A stretch of 8,621 bases of DNA. It comes from Candidatus Tenebribacter mawsonii. Its GTDB lineage: Bacteria > Cloacimonadota > Cloacimonadia > Cloacimonadales > TCS61. Under the pieces are notes generated by a model, which saw only the letters and a list, made by a program, of their open reading frames with translations, was not told where the DNA came from and made no database searches. Positions within the stretch are counted from its first letter, which is position 1. Every line of letters begins with the position of its first letter. The position numbers and the translations under genes were made by a program. Of this stretch, positions 7,076 through 8,621 are shown piece by piece. The stretch is taken from assembly GCA_030765665.1 (NCBI GenBank), contig JAVCCD010000203.1, positions 1 through 8,621 on the forward strand, written 5' to 3'.

Positions 7076-7450
7076 ATGGAATATCTATTTGTAGGAATTG
7101 GTGGTTTTTTAGGTGCTATCTCGCGTTATGGATTATCTCAAGTCGTTCATGCAAATTTTTCAGGTTTTCATATTCCACTTGGAACAATCACAGTAAATGT
7201 GCTGGGTGCATTCCTTCTTTCCTTTTTGTTAACTGCAAATTATTATAAGCTTAATCTTCCGGCTCATACGATCTTGCTCTTAGGAACTGGTTTTCTTGGT
7301 GCTTTTACAACTTTCTCAACCTTTACACATGAGACTCTTACAATTTTTGAGCAATCAGTAGTTAAGGGAATATTTTACATTTGTATTATGCTCATTGCTA
7401 GCTATGGAAGTGCTGTTTCAGGTTATTTTATAGGAAAGGCTATAGGATAA
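7076..7450 (+). CDS. crcB: Fluoride channel FluC (CrcB)
   Basis: This is a 124-residue inner-membrane protein of the CrcB/Fluc family, which exports fluoride passively as an antiparallel, dual-topology dimer. Four hydrophobic segments lie near 2-22, 35-54, 63-83 and 95-119. Family motifs are GGFLGAISRYGLS (9-21), TVNVLGAFLL (39-48) with pore asparagine N41, and GFLGAFTTFSTF (72-83) carrying the phenylalanine-box residues F80 and F83. N41, F80 and F83 carry the same numbers as in the characterised Fluc-Ec2, which independently supports the ATG at 7076. The length is normal for a full channel half. A 120-bp gap precedes the gene. I looked there for the conserved GGNGATGG-type start of the fluoride (crcB) riboswitch and did not find it, so control of this gene is not evident. 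Confidence 0.95.
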   Translation: MEYLFVGIGGFLGAISRYGLSQVVHANFSGFHIPLGTITVNVLGAFLLSFLLTANYYKLNLPAHTILLLGTGFLGAFTTFSTFTHETLTIFEQSVVKGIFYICIMLIASYGSAVSGYFIGKAIG

Positions 7451-7487
7451 ATTTGACAGCAAATGTTTCTCTGCTTTTTTTACAAAT

Positions 7488-8423
7488 ATGGAAGAAAGGC
7501 TTGAATACAGGATATTCACTTATTCTGCGTATCTATTAAATAAATTTGGGAAAAAAGTTTTCCGAATTGGATTAAGTACAGGAAAGCCGTGTCCTCATCG
7601 TATTGAAAATGGTGGATGCATTTTTTGTAATCCAAATACCTTTACCGGAGAATATCAATCGCAAAACTTCTCAATAAAAGAACAATATACCAATGCAATA
7701 CCAAGAGTTAAGAAAGCTTGTGGTGATGTACAATTACTTGCTTATTTTCAGGATGAAACTTCAACTTATGGAGATATTGAATTCCTAAAACAGAAATTTG
7801 ATGAAGCACTTTCACATCCAGAAGTTATTGGGCTAGTCGTTTCTACACGCCCAGATTATATAAATGCGGAAGTTGTAAAATTATTAGCTTCTTATGAAGT
7901 ACCAGTTACAATAGAGATCGGGATGCAATCAATACATAACAAAAGTTTGGAATTATTGAATCGTGGACATACATTTGAACAAGTAGAAGAATCAATAAGA
8001 ATTTGTGGTGAAGCCGGATTAACAGTTGGTGTTCATCTAATTCTAGGAATACCGAATGAGACATTTAGTGAAATGTTACAAACAATTAAGTGGATATCTT
8101 CCAATAAATATATCTCCCAAGTAAAATTCCATAATCTTGTTGTTTATAAAAACACAAAATTAGCTCAAATGAAAAATATTCCTATCTATCCGATTGAAGA
8201 ACATATAAAAACTTTAGGGAAGTTAATTCCATATTTGCGAGGAAATATTGCAGTATCACGTTTGTTTACATCTAATATAAGAAGAACACAAATTGCAGTA
8301 GATGAATATAAAGGAAATAAAACCCAGTGGATAAATTCCTTACGGAAATATTTGTATGAAAATAATTTGAATCAGGGAAATAAAACTGATATGAAATATG
8401 ATTTTAGGAAATATTATAAATAA
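7488..8423 (+). CDS. Radical SAM protein of the TIGR01212 (YtqA/YhcC) family
   Basis: The 311-residue protein has the Elp3-like radical SAM signature C35-x8-C44-x2-C47 within GKPCPHRIENGGCIFCNP, which binds the [4Fe-4S] cluster that cleaves S-adenosylmethionine. Further family landmarks are LLAYFQDETSTYGD (83-96), STRPDYIN (119-126), EIGMQSIH (143-150), LNRGH (157-161), VHLILGIPNE (182-191) and KFHNLVVYKNT (213-223), tracing a TIM-barrel core. In Gram-positive bacteria the homologue YtqA has been linked to wobble-uridine (mnm5s2U) tRNA modification and named MnmL; that is recalled knowledge and transfer of function to this distant homologue is an inference. The methyltransferase partner YtqB/MnmM is not next to it in this window. 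The ATG at 7488 matches the usual N-terminal length, but no Shine-Dalgarno site precedes it. The M28 peptidase gene follows after 11 bp, so the two are probably co-transcribed. Confidence 0.9.
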   Translation: MEERLEYRIFTYSAYLLNKFGKKVFRIGLSTGKPCPHRIENGGCIFCNPNTFTGEYQSQNFSIKEQYTNAIPRVKKACGDVQLLAYFQDETSTYGDIEFLKQKFDEALSHPEVIGLVVSTRPDYINAEVVKLLASYEVPVTIEIGMQSIHNKSLELLNRGHTFEQVEESIRICGEAGLTVGVHLILGIPNETFSEMLQTIKWISSNKYISQVKFHNLVVYKNTKLAQMKNIPIYPIEEHIKTLGKLIPYLRGNIAVSRLFTSNIRRTQIAVDEYKGNKTQWINSLRKYLYENNLNQGNKTDMKYDFRKYYK

Positions 8424-8425
8424 TT

Positions 8426-8430
8426 GGAGG
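8426..8430 (+). promoter_or_regulatory. Shine-Dalgarno site of the downstream peptidase gene
   Basis: GGAGG lies directly after the radical SAM stop codon and 4 bases before the ATG at 8435. It is the strongest ribosome site in the window and supports a real start for the truncated gene. Confidence 0.8.
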
Positions 8431-8434
8431 GAAC

Positions 8435-8621
8435 ATGATCAACCCATACAAAGTGGTAAAAGAGATAGGATTTGAAAGACTAGCGGGAAGTGATGGTGAG
8501 AAAAAAGCAATTAGAATAATAAGTAGTTATATCAAAGGATTAGGTCTGAAACCTAAACTGGAATCTTTTGAACTTACCTCTTTTGATGCAGGTTTAGCAA
8601 TCATCAAAGTTGAAGGAAAAG
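8435..8621 (+). CDS. M28-family metallopeptidase (aminopeptidase-like), N-terminal fragment
   Basis: Only the first 62 codons are present and the frame is open to the window edge. The protein starts MINPYKVVKEIGFERLAGSDGEKKAIRIISSYIKGLGLKP in sense, with the RLAGSDGEKKA motif and the following helix plus GLG turn typical of the beginning of M28 zinc aminopeptidases, where the segment precedes the PA-like lid and catalytic domains. The zinc ligands and catalytic residues lie beyond the window, so activity cannot be judged. No signal peptide or lipobox is visible at the N-terminus, suggesting a cytoplasmic enzyme if this start is right. It lies 11 bp after the radical SAM gene with a strong ribosome site, so it probably shares that transcript. 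An M20/M42-type peptidase is an alternative, but the RLAG..GE pattern fits M28 best. Confidence 0.75.
   Translation, partial: MINPYKVVKEIGFERLAGSDGEKKAIRIISSYIKGLGLKPKLESFELTSFDAGLAIIKVEGK

Noticed and set aside
7451..7481. Rho-independent terminator after crcB (ATTTG-ACAG-CAAAT hairpin, or AGCA/TGCT stem followed by T7)
   Set aside because: The stems are only 4-5 weak pairs; the better hairpin is not adjacent to the T run, so a functional terminator is not supported.

Overview
The window is a strongly A+T-rich piece of bacterial chromosome with seven protein-coding genes, two of them cut by the window edges. There are no rRNA or tRNA genes, CRISPR arrays or insertion sequences. Genes are tightly packed, initiation mostly uses Shine-Dalgarno sites (AGGAG, AAGGAG, GAGGA, GGAGG), and one gene pair overlaps by ATGA. 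The gene set (mrfAB, a PPDK-like protein, a fluoride channel, a YtqA/YhcC-type radical SAM enzyme, an M28 peptidase) fits a low-GC, probably uncultured bacterium. A lineage of the FCB/Cloacimonadota type is possible, but that is a weak guess and the sequence alone does not settle it.

Layout: the left end holds the 5' part of a minus-strand gene for a squalene-cyclase-like/prenyltransferase-fold protein of unknown function (1-379). A 234-bp divergent intergenic region follows and carries a nested inverted repeat next to a TATAAT box. From there every gene is on the plus strand. First comes a DEAD/DEAH (DEVH) helicase with a C-terminal four-cysteine zinc-binding MZB/DUF1998 domain, homologous to MrfA (YprA). 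It overlaps a DEDDh 3'-5' exonuclease with TPR-like repeats, homologous to MrfB (YprB). In Bacillus subtilis this pair acts in repair of mitomycin-C DNA lesions. After a 58-bp gap with a good ribosome binding site lies an 877-residue PPDK-like protein. It has the ATP-grasp and phosphohistidine modules but no PEP/pyruvate barrel, and it carries extra N- and C-terminal regions I cannot assign.

The right third holds a FluC/CrcB fluoride channel, a radical SAM protein of the TIGR01212 family, and the start of an M28-type metallopeptidase 11 bp behind the radical SAM gene.

Two points stand out. The helicase has a complete HNH nuclease domain inserted just before its zinc-binding domain, so the operon encodes helicase, HNH endonuclease and DEDDh exonuclease activities together; this could be an elaborated repair or anti-foreign-DNA machine. 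The PPDK-like protein keeps the phospho-carrier histidine but has no recognisable acceptor domain, which points to an undescribed phosphotransferase or to a regulatory or degenerate relative. Joint transcription of mrfAB with the PPDK-like gene is possible from the spacing but not shown.
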